Shown here: one piece after another, positions 16,657 to 23,474 of the stretch
How the letters are laid out: each line of letters starts with the position of its first letter
Numbering within the stretch: the first letter of the stretch is position 1
Origin: a virus
Length of the DNA stretch: 64,000 nucleotides
Strand: one strand, 5' to 3'
IMG/VR virus record: IMGVR_UViG_3300046373_000049
Span: 1-64,000 of that record
Position numbers and translations under genes: made by a program
Notes under the pieces: generated by a model
Seen by the model: only the letters and a program-made list of their open reading frames with translations
Database searches by the model: none
Told to the model about the DNA's origin: nothing

Positions 16657-16689
16657 GCCAACTGAATTTCAACTTAGGAGTATTACATC

Positions 16690-17634
16690 ATGGCTGGTCA
16701 AGTATGGGTAACGAACTCTTTGGGCGGTTACATGTTTTCGGAAACGCTGTCCAAAGTGCTGCGCATGTCGGTTCAACCGCTGTGCAAATTCCGTCAGTTC
16801 GCTGACATCAAGGACGCCGCTGTTCAAGGTAAGGGCAAGGGCGATACCTTCCACTGGAACGTCTATTCGGACATCGCCACCCAGGGTACTGTCATCCTGG
16901 AAACGAACACGATGCCGGAATCGAACTTCACCATCACCCAAGGCACGATGACGATTACCGAATTCGGTAACTCGGTTCCTTACACCGGCAAACTGGATGA
17001 CCTGTCCAGCCAGCCCGTCAAGGAAATCATCGGCAAGGTGCTGAAGAACGACGCCAAGAAAGCCTTCGATCTGGCCGCCTGGGCGCAGTTCAACGCAACG
17101 CCACTGCGCGTCGTGCCTACTGGTGGCACCGATACCAGCGCCATCACGCTGACGACCAACGGCACCGCCACGCTGACCAACAACGTGGCGCTGGGCAAGG
17201 ATCACGTCAAGTCCATCGTGGACTTGATGAAAGAGCGCAACATCCCACCTTACATGGCGGATGACTATGTGGCGCTGGCCCACCCTACCACGTTCCGCAA
17301 GCTCAAGAACGACCTGGAAGCAGTCCACCTGTACACGGACGCTGGCTTCCAGATGATCTTGAACGGCGAAATGGGTCGCTACGAAAACGTGCGCTTCGTC
17401 GAGCAAACGAACAAAGCCAAGGAAGCCTTCGTCAACGCGAAGTCCAACTGGGCCTTCTTCTTCGGCAACGACACGGTGGCAGAGGGCATCGCCGTGCCAG
17501 AAGAAATGCGCGGCAAAATCCCGACCGATTATGGTCGTTCGCGTGGTATCGCATGGTACTACCTGGGCGGCTTCGGCCTGATCCAAACGCAGCAAGCTCA
17601 AGCCCGCATCGTGAAGTGGGACAGCGCCGCGTAA
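16690..17634 (+). CDS. Major capsid protein (N4 gp56-like)
   Basis: A 314-residue protein preceded by AGGAG. It has the features of the N4 gp56 capsid group: an N-terminal arm, QFADIKDAAVQGKGKGDTFHW, a strand-rich E-loop-like segment (TVILETNTMPESNFT), the spine helix region (KDHVKSIVDLMKERNIPPY) and a C-terminal RSRGIAWYYLGGFGLI. Codon choice shifts towards optimal codons relative to neighbours, consistent with very high expression. A hairpin follows the gene. Confidence 0.88.
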   Translation: MAGQVWVTNSLGGYMFSETLSKVLRMSVQPLCKFRQFADIKDAAVQGKGKGDTFHWNVYSDIATQGTVILETNTMPESNFTITQGTMTITEFGNSVPYTGKLDDLSSQPVKEIIGKVLKNDAKKAFDLAAWAQFNATPLRVVPTGGTDTSAITLTTNGTATLTNNVALGKDHVKSIVDLMKERNIPPYMADDYVALAHPTTFRKLKNDLEAVHLYTDAGFQMILNGEMGRYENVRFVEQTNKAKEAFVNAKSNWAFFFGNDTVAEGIAVPEEMRGKIPTDYGRSRGIAWYYLGGFGLIQTQQAQARIVKWDSAA

Positions 17635-17658
17635 TCCGGCCTGACCGGTAGCACCACA

Positions 17659-17688
17659 ATAACGCCCTGGCCTATGCTGGGGCGTTAT
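17659..17688 (+). terminator. Hairpin after major capsid gene
   Basis: ATAACGCC (17659-17666) pairs with GGCGTTAT (17681-17688): an 8-bp stem with a 14-nt loop, 25 nt after the capsid stop. No T-run follows, so it is more likely a partial terminator or a 3'-end stabiliser of the capsid message than a strong terminator. Confidence 0.45.
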
Positions 17689-17703
17689 CACATGGAGAAT
17701 GAC

Positions 17704-18003
17704 ATGAAAGACAACATGACGCCGATGGCTCACGGCCTGGGCGATGAAGTGAAGGGCACGCATGACGCGACCTATACCTGCGAGCCTACGGCTGATCTTG
17801 CCAAGGGCACTGCCACGCACGGTATGACCTTGAACGGCATGGGCGGCCTGACCGCTGCCGACATCGAAGCTGGCTTCAGCGATGGCGAATACCATCCGCC
17901 GCCACCCCCGACCGATGGCACCATCGCCAATCCGATCATGGACTTGATCGACGACGAGGACACGGGCGGCTTTCTGCACCGCGACCACGGCTGGGCACGG
18001 TGA
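17704..18003 (+). CDS. Small acidic head-region protein, 99 aa
   Basis: Start set at 17704, 6 nt after GGAG; earlier in-frame ATGs lie inside the hairpin. The protein has many Gly, Thr and Asp residues, a PPPPP run at about 64-68 and an acidic end. Similar small genes after capsid genes can encode decoration proteins, but no family is recognised. Confidence 0.5.
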   Translation: MKDNMTPMAHGLGDEVKGTHDATYTCEPTADLAKGTATHGMTLNGMGGLTAADIEAGFSDGEYHPPPPPTDGTIANPIMDLIDDEDTGGFLHRDHGWAR

Positions 18004-18034
18004 AGCGAACCGAATAGGCAGTACACGAGCGATC

Positions 18035-18063
18035 TATAATGGGCCTTTAGACGGCCCTCTTTT
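18035..18063 (+). terminator. Intrinsic terminator overlapping a -10-like box
   Basis: GGGCC (18041-18045) pairs with GGCCC (18053-18057) and is followed by TCTTTT. Immediately upstream is TATAAT (18035-18040), a perfect -10 hexamer, but no good -35 is seen 17 bp before it. The site may end capsid transcripts, start a new one for the gene at 18076, or both. Confidence 0.45.
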
Positions 18064-18075
18064 GAGGAAATTATC

Positions 18076-18441
18076 ATGGCATACGACGATCCAGACTTCC
18101 AAATCCGCCGCGAATCGGCCCACATCACCGTGGCAGGCGCCACTACCGAGGGCGCCAAGTTCCGCCAGTTCCAGGCATTCCGCCTGAAGGCTGTCCACGC
18201 TTGCGTCATCACGGCAGGCACGGCGACTACCCACGGCTACGATGTCTATCACGGCACGACCAGCATCGGCACCATCGCACTGAGCACGGGCGCCGCTGGC
18301 GTCGTGGCTCACTCGGCCACGCTCAACGAGTCCGTGGCCACGATGGAGCAAGTGTCCGTCAAGTCGCTGGCAGATGCGACCGGCGTGGCACATATCGTGT
18401 ACGAGTACGAAACCCTGCCGAGCGCTGCACAAACCGCGTAA
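18076..18441 (+). CDS. Virion-type protein, 121 aa
   Basis: Beta-rich, Ala/Thr-rich protein (HITVAGATTEGAKFRQFQAF; KAVHACVITAGTATTHGYDV). Preceded by GAGG and flanked by hairpins on both sides, so it may be expressed separately from the capsid gene. A head decoration or fibre-related role is plausible; no family recognised. Confidence 0.5.
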   Translation: MAYDDPDFQIRRESAHITVAGATTEGAKFRQFQAFRLKAVHACVITAGTATTHGYDVYHGTTSIGTIALSTGAAGVVAHSATLNESVATMEQVSVKSLADATGVAHIVYEYETLPSAAQTA

Positions 18442-18449
18442 TCACGCAA

Positions 18450-18465
18450 CGGGGCTTCGGCCCCG
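18450..18465 (+). terminator. UUCG-capped GC hairpin
   Basis: CGGGGC-TTCG-GCCCCG forms a 6-bp GC stem with the very stable UUCG tetraloop, 9 nt after the preceding stop. It is followed by CTTCA rather than a T-run. It is a likely transcript end-point, pause or RNase barrier between two head-region genes. Confidence 0.5.
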
Positions 18466-18484
18466 CTTCACCTGGAGAAACACC

Positions 18485-18703
18485 ATGAAATCCACTGACA
18501 TGTATAAGCCTTCGGGCGATCTGCAAGGCGACACGAGCGCCATGCCCGACCGTGGCACCAGCACCGGCATGGTGGACAACACCGACCTGGGCGGCATGAG
18601 CCTCGACCCATCGGCCACGAACAGCAAGGGCGGCATCGGCGGCAGCACCAAGTCCGACGACGAAATGCGCGACATGCCCGACGCTGCCACCGGCAAAGTC
18701 TGA
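18485..18703 (+). CDS. Small polar protein, 73 aa
   Basis: Start at 18485 follows TGGAG. The product is rich in Gly, Ser, Asp and Met, probably disordered, without known motif. It is one of three small genes between capsid and the glycosyltransferase fusion. Function unknown. Confidence 0.45.
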   Translation: MKSTDMYKPSGDLQGDTSAMPDRGTSTGMVDNTDLGGMSLDPSATNSKGGIGGSTKSDDEMRDMPDAATGKV

Positions 18704-18734
18704 TTTTCAACCTGACCCATAAAGGGGAGTATCA

Positions 18735-19088
18735 ATGAAGCTCGACAAATCCAAGCCTTACGGCACAGTCTTCGGTGACAACCAGGGCCGCGTATTCGAC
18801 CAGGATGGCGAATATTTCCGTGGCGACGGTTCGCTGTGGGTTCCGACCGAAGAAGAGCTGGCAGCCGCTTCCGCGCAAGGCGATGAAACGCCGAACGACG
18901 ATCAGAAGGAAGAAGCGGAAACCAACAAGGTGCGCAAGGAAACCGCAGCCAAGGGCGCCAGCAAGGCCAAGGCTCAAGCTGTCGGCAAGGCCAAGGCAAA
19001 GGCCGCCAAGGAGCCTGTCAAGGCCATCCAGGCAAAGCCGCTGTCGGCTGCCGATCAGCAAGTCGCTGACCAACTCACCCAAGGCTAG
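18735..19088 (+). CDS. Lys/Ala-rich small protein, 117 aa
   Basis: Strong GGGGAG site. Residues 1-40 form a short domain (GTVFGDNQGRVFDQDGEYFRGD) and residues 45-110 a Lys/Ala/Glu-rich stretch that recalls nucleoid-like tails. It could bind DNA or capsid; the sequence does not decide. Confidence 0.5.
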   Translation: MKLDKSKPYGTVFGDNQGRVFDQDGEYFRGDGSLWVPTEEELAAASAQGDETPNDDQKEEAETNKVRKETAAKGASKAKAQAVGKAKAKAAKEPVKAIQAKPLSAADQQVADQLTQG

Positions 19089-19092
19089 ACCC

Positions 19093-20556
19093 ATGACCCG
19101 CCCAGCAGACGCCATCAAATACCTGATCGTCCCATTCACACGCGGCGCAGTGCTCGACCTGGGCGCGACCCAGGCCGACAAGCTGTTCCCGCACTTCCTC
19201 ACTGTAGGCGACTTGGGCGATGTCAAGGATGCTCTTGACGACCTGTCGTCGTTCCAGGATGGGAAGTGCGATGCGGTTGTCGCCAGCCATACTGGCGTGC
19301 ATGATGTGATGGGGGCGATGCTGGAATGGTGGCGTGTGCTTGAGGTGGGCGGGCACCTCGTCCTGCATGACGCGCTGGACGAAGCTGATGAATTCCAGCA
19401 AGAAGCCCGCATGAAGGCCGTCACGGAAGCGACGGCTTTTGGCTGGGAGCGCGTATTCTGCACGGTGCAGGAATATGGCGCGCTGTCCGTGTTCAAGAAA
19501 TTATGGGTTCCAGAATGCGGCGAGGGCTGGGATCGCAACGAGAAATCCGTGTGCGTCTGCCGCTTCGGCGGATTCGGTGACATGCTCCAGGCGGCCAACA
19601 TCCTGCCGCAGCTCAAGCGCGACGGCTGGCACGTCACTGTCATGACCACGCCGAAGGGCCAGGACATCATCCGGCACGACCCGCATGTTGACGCATGGCT
19701 GATCCAGGACACTGACCAAGTGCCGAATCATCTGCTGTCCGAATACTGGAAGGTGCAGGCCACGCAGTTCGACCGCTTCATCAACCTGTCGGAATCGGTC
19801 GAAGGCACCATGCTGGCGATCCCTGGCCGCACGAACCATGCGTGGCCCGACAGCGTGCGCCGCGTCGAGCTGAACCGCAACTACCTGGAATGGACGGCTC
19901 AACTGGCCGAGGTCGCCTACTCGAACGAGACACGCTTCTATCCCAGCCTGAATGAAGAAGGCAAGGTGGGAACCTACGTAAGCATGCTGCGCGCCGAGCT
20001 TGACCCGCAGCCGTTCGGCATCATCAACAAGCAGCTCTTCGTCATTACCTGGGCGCTGGCCGGTTCGTCCGTCCACAAGTTCTATCCGTGGCAGGACAGC
20101 GTGATTGCCGCGATCATGAAGGAACTGCCGCAGGCCGTGGTCATCCTGACCGGCGACTTCGCCTGCCAGATTCTCGAACAGGGCTGGGAAGCCGAGCCTC
20201 GCGTGCGCTGCGAATCCGGCAAGATGACGATCCGCGATACGCTGGCGCTGGCCCAGCAATCGCATTGCGTCGTCGGCCCCGAAACCGGCGTGCTCAATGC
20301 CGTGGCTTTCGAGGACAATGCCAAGGTGCTGATGCTGTCGCACAGCTCGCACGAGAACCTGTCGAAGCACTGGACGAACACGACGGCGCTGGAGCCTGTC
20401 GATACGCCGTGCTACCCATGCCACCGACTGCACTACGGCAGCGAGTTTTGCCACATTCATCAAGACACGGGCGCGGCCATGTGCCAGCTTTCGATCATGC
20501 CTGACCGCGTAATGGATGCTATCCGTTCCGCGTACTACAAATGGACAGCACGATGA
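19093..20556 (+). CDS. Methyltransferase-like / GT9 glycosyltransferase fusion
   Basis: A 487-residue two-part protein. Residues 1-145 look like a class I SAM-methyltransferase core: AVLDLGAT at about 19-26 as motif I, then CDAVVASH, VLEVGGHLVLHDAL. Residues 150-487 resemble heptosyltransferases of family GT9: VCVCRFGGFGDMLQAANILP from about 153, and the C-terminal acceptor/donor motif VVGPETGVLNAVAF near 393. The start at 19093 avoids overlap with the preceding gene. It lies between the capsid and head-tail adaptor genes, so it may modify a virion protein or a host surface sugar. Motif I lacks the full GxGxG, so methyl transfer is uncertain. Confidence 0.65.
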   Translation: MTRPADAIKYLIVPFTRGAVLDLGATQADKLFPHFLTVGDLGDVKDALDDLSSFQDGKCDAVVASHTGVHDVMGAMLEWWRVLEVGGHLVLHDALDEADEFQQEARMKAVTEATAFGWERVFCTVQEYGALSVFKKLWVPECGEGWDRNEKSVCVCRFGGFGDMLQAANILPQLKRDGWHVTVMTTPKGQDIIRHDPHVDAWLIQDTDQVPNHLLSEYWKVQATQFDRFINLSESVEGTMLAIPGRTNHAWPDSVRRVELNRNYLEWTAQLAEVAYSNETRFYPSLNEEGKVGTYVSMLRAELDPQPFGIINKQLFVITWALAGSSVHKFYPWQDSVIAAIMKELPQAVVILTGDFACQILEQGWEAEPRVRCESGKMTIRDTLALAQQSHCVVGPETGVLNAVAFEDNAKVLMLSHSSHENLSKHWTNTTALEPVDTPCYPCHRLHYGSEFCHIHQDTGAAMCQLSIMPDRVMDAIRSAYYKWTAR

Positions 20557-21209
20557 ACCTCCGCGACCTGATTGATTTATTCCGCATCGACGTTGACGAC
20601 ACGGTTGAACCGTTTCTGTTTGGCGAAGACGAGGCCATCGAATACGCAAACGACGCGCAGAACGAAGCAGCGCGCCGCTCACGCCTTCTGCTTGACTCGA
20701 CGACTACCGCCATAGCCAACATCGACGTTGTGGCCGCCACGGGCCTGTATGAGCTTGACCCGCGTGTGCTGTTCATTCGCAAGGCCCGCTTCGCCAACAA
20801 GCAGCCGCTGCGCCGCATGAACATGCAGGACATGGAAACCCGCGATCCATACTGGGAAGACGCGAACGCCAGCGAGCCGATGTACTTCATCAGCGACTAC
20901 GAAACCGGCAAGATTCGCCTGCATCCCACGCCGTCCGAAAGCGGCACGCTGCTGCTGACCGTGGTGCGCGACCCGCTGGCGGAAATGAACGACATCGACG
21001 ACGTGCCTGAAATCCCGGCCCGCTATCATCGCAGCCTGCGCTTCTGGATGGCCTTCCGCGCCTACAGCAAGCAGGACGCGGAGGCAAACGACCCAAAAAA
21101 AGCCATCGACAGCCTGTCCATGTTCGAGCAAGAATTCGGCAAGAAGTCCGCTGCCATCGACGAAACCTGGATCAACCGCGAGCAACAGGAAGGCGACGGC
21201 ACCTACTAG
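20553..21209 (+). CDS. Head-tail adaptor / neck protein
   Basis: About 218 residues; ATG 20553 overlaps the previous stop by ATGA (20541 is an alternative start). The order of motifs (NLRDLIDLFRIDVDD, ATGLYELDPRVLFIRKARF, KIRLHPTPSESGTLLLTVVRDPL, EIPARYHRSLRFWMAFRAY) matches adaptor proteins that bind under the portal in short-tailed phages. It would join the portal ring to the tail hub. Confidence 0.7.
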   Translation: MNLRDLIDLFRIDVDDTVEPFLFGEDEAIEYANDAQNEAARRSRLLLDSTTTAIANIDVVAATGLYELDPRVLFIRKARFANKQPLRRMNMQDMETRDPYWEDANASEPMYFISDYETGKIRLHPTPSESGTLLLTVVRDPLAEMNDIDDVPEIPARYHRSLRFWMAFRAYSKQDAEANDPKKAIDSLSMFEQEFGKKSAAIDETWINREQQEGDGTY

Positions 21210-21217
21210 GAACCGAC

Positions 21218-21328
21218 ATGCAAGCAAGACTCAAGAAGAACAGCAACTGCGGCTGCACCCTGGCCGAAGCCTTTTTCATCATCGCACTGTGGAGCTATTA
21301 TGTTGAGCAAATTAAAAGACGCGCTTGA
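21218..21328 (+). CDS. 36-aa membrane-type peptide
   Basis: The product opens with a basic, cysteine-containing segment (MQARLKKNSNCGCTL) and a short hydrophobic helix (AEAFFIIALWSYYV), then basic residues. It overlaps the next small gene by 29 nt in another frame. Small size limits certainty. Confidence 0.35.
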   Translation: MQARLKKNSNCGCTLAEAFFIIALWSYYVEQIKRRA

Positions 21329-21458
21329 TTTCGCACTCGACGTTCTGTTCGAGCTGACCGATCCCGTGGCGGGCGACTGCCCAGTGTGCGCGCTGTGGCG
21401 TGGCATTGCCATCGGCGTCATCGCATGCGTCGTCGTATGGCTGGCGGTCGCGCTGTGA
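21300..21458 (+). CDS. 52-aa membrane peptide with CxxC
   Basis: MLSKLKDALDFALDVLF, then DCPVC, then a C-terminal transmembrane helix (RGIAIGVIACVVVWLAVAL). Its stop overlaps the GTG start of the next gene (GTGA at 21455-21458), which supports translation. Possibly a small inner-membrane protein made with the tail genes. Confidence 0.5.
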   Translation: MLSKLKDALDFALDVLFELTDPVAGDCPVCALWRGIAIGVIACVVVWLAVAL

Positions 21459-22654
21459 AGGACATCGAAATCGGCAGCTTTGCCGGTATCCACAATACGC
21501 TATCTGCCGAGCGCATCAAGACCACGGCCAGCCGCGACGATTCCAGCGTCGATCTGGTCGAGGCCGTCAACGTGGACATCGACAACTCGCAGCGCCTGTC
21601 ACGGCGCCCAGGCCAAACTATGAAGGTCGAGGGCGCCGCACACTCGCTGTGGTCTGAAGGCGCCATGTGCCTGTTCGTGGCCGCTGGCAGCATGTTCATC
21701 ATGAACGAGGGCTACGGCCTGACGGAAGTGGCAGCCGGGCTGTCGAACGCCCGCATGTCCTACATCGCCGTGAATGGCCGCGTGTACCACAGCAACGGCG
21801 GCGTGACCGGCGTGGTGGACGAGGGCCGCGTGCGCGCCTGGGGCACCGACATCAACGACATCAAAGTGCGCGGCATTGCCACTGGTGGCAGTATGCCTGC
21901 TGGGATGTACCTGTACGCGATGACCTTCACGACCCGCGACGGCCAGGAAAGCGGCACCGGCATGGCGCAGCGGATTGACCTCCCATTCGGCGGCGCCATC
22001 GACTTCAACTGGGCCGTGCCCGACGATGCGAACATCGTGGACTGCACCATCTACATCAGCCAGCCGAACGGCGAAGTGATGTACATGGCAGCCAAGCTGG
22101 ATGTCGAGCAGCAGACCTACTACTACAACGGCGGCGAGCGCGTGCTGCCGCTGGCGACACAGTGGCTGGACGCTCCACCAGCAGGGCAGGCGCTGGCGCT
22201 GCACAAGGGCCGCATCTATATCGCCATGGCCGACGTGCTGTACGCCACGACCCCGCTTTCGTATGAGCATTGCGACTTGCGCGACTATCGCGCCTTCGAC
22301 AACACGACCATCAACGTGGTCGCGGCAGTGGAAGGCGGCCTGTTCGTCGGCACCGAGAAAGCCGTTTATTACCTCAACGGTGCATCTTTCGATGATAATA
22401 CGCTGGTGCGCAAAATGGAATTCGGCGCTGTACGTGGTTCGCTCGTGTACGCCGATGGGCAAGCTGTCACAGGTAATCCAGTGCTGCATGGGATTATCGT
22501 AGCGCTGTTCGCTACCGCTGATGGCATTGTCATGGGTATGCCCGATGGTTCGATTAGCAATCTTACCCAGGAGCGTTACCAGATGCCGGAAGGCCAGGGC
22601 GGGGCAGCCGTCTTTATTGCTGGTCAGTACAGCAAATATCTGCTGACGATGTAA
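21455..22654 (+). CDS. Propeller-like tail or neck protein, 399 aa
   Basis: Starts at GTG 21455 in a GTGA overlap; this gives KDIEIGSFAGIHNTLSAERI at the N-terminus, a natural beginning, whereas upstream codons read through the preceding gene. The body is made of repeated four-strand units with GRVYHSNGG, GRIYIAMADVLYAT, and EGGLFVGTEKAVYYLNG signatures, as in beta-propellers. In short-tailed phages such proteins plug or stabilise the neck. No catalytic residues recognised. Confidence 0.6.
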   Translation: MKDIEIGSFAGIHNTLSAERIKTTASRDDSSVDLVEAVNVDIDNSQRLSRRPGQTMKVEGAAHSLWSEGAMCLFVAAGSMFIMNEGYGLTEVAAGLSNARMSYIAVNGRVYHSNGGVTGVVDEGRVRAWGTDINDIKVRGIATGGSMPAGMYLYAMTFTTRDGQESGTGMAQRIDLPFGGAIDFNWAVPDDANIVDCTIYISQPNGEVMYMAAKLDVEQQTYYYNGGERVLPLATQWLDAPPAGQALALHKGRIYIAMADVLYATTPLSYEHCDLRDYRAFDNTTINVVAAVEGGLFVGTEKAVYYLNGASFDDNTLVRKMEFGAVRGSLVYADGQAVTGNPVLHGIIVALFATADGIVMGMPDGSISNLTQERYQMPEGQGGAAVFIAGQYSKYLLTM

Positions 22655-22691
22655 CCTGCCTCGCTTTGGGGCTTAACTTTGGAGAAATATC

Positions 22692-23462
22692 ATGACGTTG
22701 CGACTGTCTACTGGTCTGCGCAATTTTGTCAACGCGGACGGCTCGATCAAGGGCGCGCTGCAAAACGGCGAAATCAAAATCTACACCGGCTCCCAGCCTG
22801 CCACGGCTGATGCCGCACCCACCGGCACGCTGCTGGCGACCATCACTTCCGGTTCGGGCGCCCGCACCGCTGAAGTTCTGGCGACCGGCACTGTCACCCT
22901 GGCTGGCTCCGCTGGCTCCGTCACGGCCCTGACAGTTGACGGCGTGTCGATCATCGACGCCGCCGTGGCATTCAACTCCAGCCTGACGCAAACCGCTGTC
23001 GATCTGGCTGCCATGATTAACAGCTCGCGCAGCGCTCCCGATTACACGGCCACGTCTTCGGGCGCCGTCGTGACGATCATCGCCGCACGCGGCACGGGCG
23101 CATCGCCAAACACGTTCGTTGTGGACGCAACCTGCACGACCATGACCAGCACCGACGTGGCGATGGCGAGCGGCGTCACCGCTGTCAACGGCCTGAAGTT
23201 CGGCACCAGCACCGCTGGCGTGCTGTCGAAGCACGATACCCAGGTGTGGTCTGGTATCGCTGGCGCCACCGGCACTGCTGGCTGGTTCCGCTTCACCGGC
23301 AGCGTGGCCGACAGCGGCGCCTTGGACTCGGCTGCCACCGAAGTCCGTATGGACGGTGCGATTTCGACCAGCGGCGCGCAGTTGAACATGTCGAGTACCA
23401 GCATCACTTCGGCAGCGACGCAGACCATCAGCTCGTTCCCAATCACGTTGCCTACGTCGTAA
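22692..23462 (+). CDS. Tail protein with IYTGSQPATAD domain, 256 aa
   Basis: Preceded by TGGAG. The first 50 residues (LRNFVNADGSIKGALQNGEI then KIYTGSQPATADAAPTGTLL) match in pattern the N-terminus of the gene at 56465. The middle (70-150) is Ala/Thr/Ser-rich with a SAPDYTATSSGAVVTI unit reminiscent of Ig-like virion domains. Probably a structural tail component. Confidence 0.55.
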   Translation: MTLRLSTGLRNFVNADGSIKGALQNGEIKIYTGSQPATADAAPTGTLLATITSGSGARTAEVLATGTVTLAGSAGSVTALTVDGVSIIDAAVAFNSSLTQTAVDLAAMINSSRSAPDYTATSSGAVVTIIAARGTGASPNTFVVDATCTTMTSTDVAMASGVTAVNGLKFGTSTAGVLSKHDTQVWSGIAGATGTAGWFRFTGSVADSGALDSAATEVRMDGAISTSGAQLNMSSTSITSAATQTISSFPITLPTS

Positions 23463-23474
23463 TAGGGGGCCGAC

